The notes under the pieces are model-generated. The model did no database searches. It saw nothing but the letters and a program-made list of their open reading frames with translations, and was not told where the DNA came from. Positions 6,298 to 6,840 of a stretch of DNA of 6,840 nucleotides are shown here, piece by piece. The DNA lies in assembly GCA_013152695.1 (NCBI GenBank), contig JAADFV010000120.1:1-6840 (forward strand), written 5' to 3'. The DNA comes from Chloroflexota bacterium. Its GTDB lineage: Bacteria > Chloroflexota > Anaerolineae > J102. Position numbers and translations under genes: made by a program. Positions within the stretch are counted from its first letter, which is position 1. Every line of letters begins with the position of its first letter.

Positions 6298-6840
6298 ATG
6301 ACTCGACCCAAACTCTGCGTTGTTGGCGCCTCGAATTTGGACCTGATTAGCTACGTACCTCGCTTGCCCCGTATGGGCGAGACCTTGCACGGCACTCGAT
6401 TTCATATGGGCTTTGGCGGCAAGGGCGCTAATCAGGCCGTGATGGCCGCCAAACTGGGCGGTGATGTGGCTATGGTCACCAAACTGGGCGAGGACATCTT
6501 TGGTGAAAACACCAAAAAGAATTTTGAAGAATGGGGTGTGGATACAACGCATGTCCTCTTTACGGATCAGGCTTTTTCCGGTGTGGCCCCCATTGCTGTG
6601 GATGAAGAGGGCCACAATGCCATCATTATCGTCACTGGCGCCAACGATCTGCTAACAGAAGAAGAAATCGAGGCAGCACGCCCAACCATCGCTGCCGCTC
6701 AAATCCTCGTTTGCCAGCTGGAAATCCCTCTGGAGATCACCTTGGCCGCTTTGCGCGTGGCCCGCGAGGAGGGTGTCACCACCATCTTCAACCCCGCACC
6801 TGCACGACCAAGCCTGCCCCCTGAACTGTACACCCTCAGT
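6298..6840 (+). CDS. Ribokinase-like PfkB-family sugar kinase (partial, 3' end outside window)
   Basis: An open frame of 181 codons runs off the window end, about 60 percent of a usual 300-residue ribokinase. AGGAG at 6283-6287 precedes the ATG by 10 bases. Ribokinase features in order: N13-L-D15 at the end of the first strand (sugar hydroxyl binding), GETL.G near 27-32, GGKGANQA at 40-47 (PfkB signature 1 region), QLE at 140-142 and NPAPA at 165-169. The second PfkB signature, with the catalytic Asp, lies beyond the window. It phosphorylates a sugar with ATP, D-ribose at O5 in the best-known members. Ribose is not obviously linked to the isomerase and dehydrogenase here, so it may be specific for another ketose or aldose of the pathway. 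It belongs to a different superfamily from the FGGY kinase RhaB normally paired with rhamnose isomerase. Confidence 0.92.
   Translation, partial: MTRPKLCVVGASNLDLISYVPRLPRMGETLHGTRFHMGFGGKGANQAVMAAKLGGDVAMVTKLGEDIFGENTKKNFEEWGVDTTHVLFTDQAFSGVAPIAVDEEGHNAIIIVTGANDLLTEEEIEAARPTIAAAQILVCQLEIPLEITLAALRVAREEGVTTIFNPAPARPSLPPELYTLS

Overview
The window carries one strand-consistent sugar catabolism and uptake cluster, with every supported gene on the + strand. In order: the tail of an unidentified upstream gene; a sorbitol-6-phosphate-dehydrogenase-like short-chain dehydrogenase; a RhaI-type (Pseudomonas stutzeri-type) L-rhamnose isomerase; a CUT1-type ABC sugar transporter (lipoprotein binding protein plus two MalF/MalG-like permeases); a small EthD-family protein; and a ribokinase-family kinase cut off by the window end. 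The spacers are short (2 to about 50 bases) except for 141 bases before the isomerase and 165 bases before the first permease. Nearly every gene has a clear purine-rich Shine-Dalgarno site. This looks like one operon or two overlapping transcription units.

The host is a bacterium of moderate GC content. The binding protein is a lipoprotein whose lipobox cysteine is followed by a long Ala/Pro/Glu-rich linker. That style is common in Chloroflexota (Anaerolineae/Caldilineae-like) solute-binding proteins, and CUT1 operons without their own ATPase are also common there. The Chloroflexota assignment is an inference, not something the sequence proves.

The likely logic is as follows. The binding protein and two permeases, with an ATPase encoded elsewhere, import a sugar or small glycoside. 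The EthD-like protein may act on the free sugar. The isomerase converts an aldose to a ketose. The ribokinase-family enzyme phosphorylates a sugar. The dehydrogenase interconverts a polyol, or polyol phosphate, and a ketose. The set is not a textbook rhamnose pathway: an FGGY rhamnulokinase, a rhamnulose-phosphate aldolase and a recognisable RhaM/RhaU mutarotase are not seen in the window. A PfkB-family kinase and an EthD protein sit where the kinase and mutarotase would be expected. The actual substrate (L-rhamnose, another 6-deoxyhexose, D-allose, L-lyxose or similar, or a polyol) cannot be fixed from this sequence.

The spacer between the binding protein gene and the first permease holds a strong 11-bp hairpin with a GCAA tetraloop and, beyond it, a second region with competing folds. 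Both could set the usual excess of binding protein over permease. No mobile elements, CRISPR arrays, tRNA or rRNA genes were seen.
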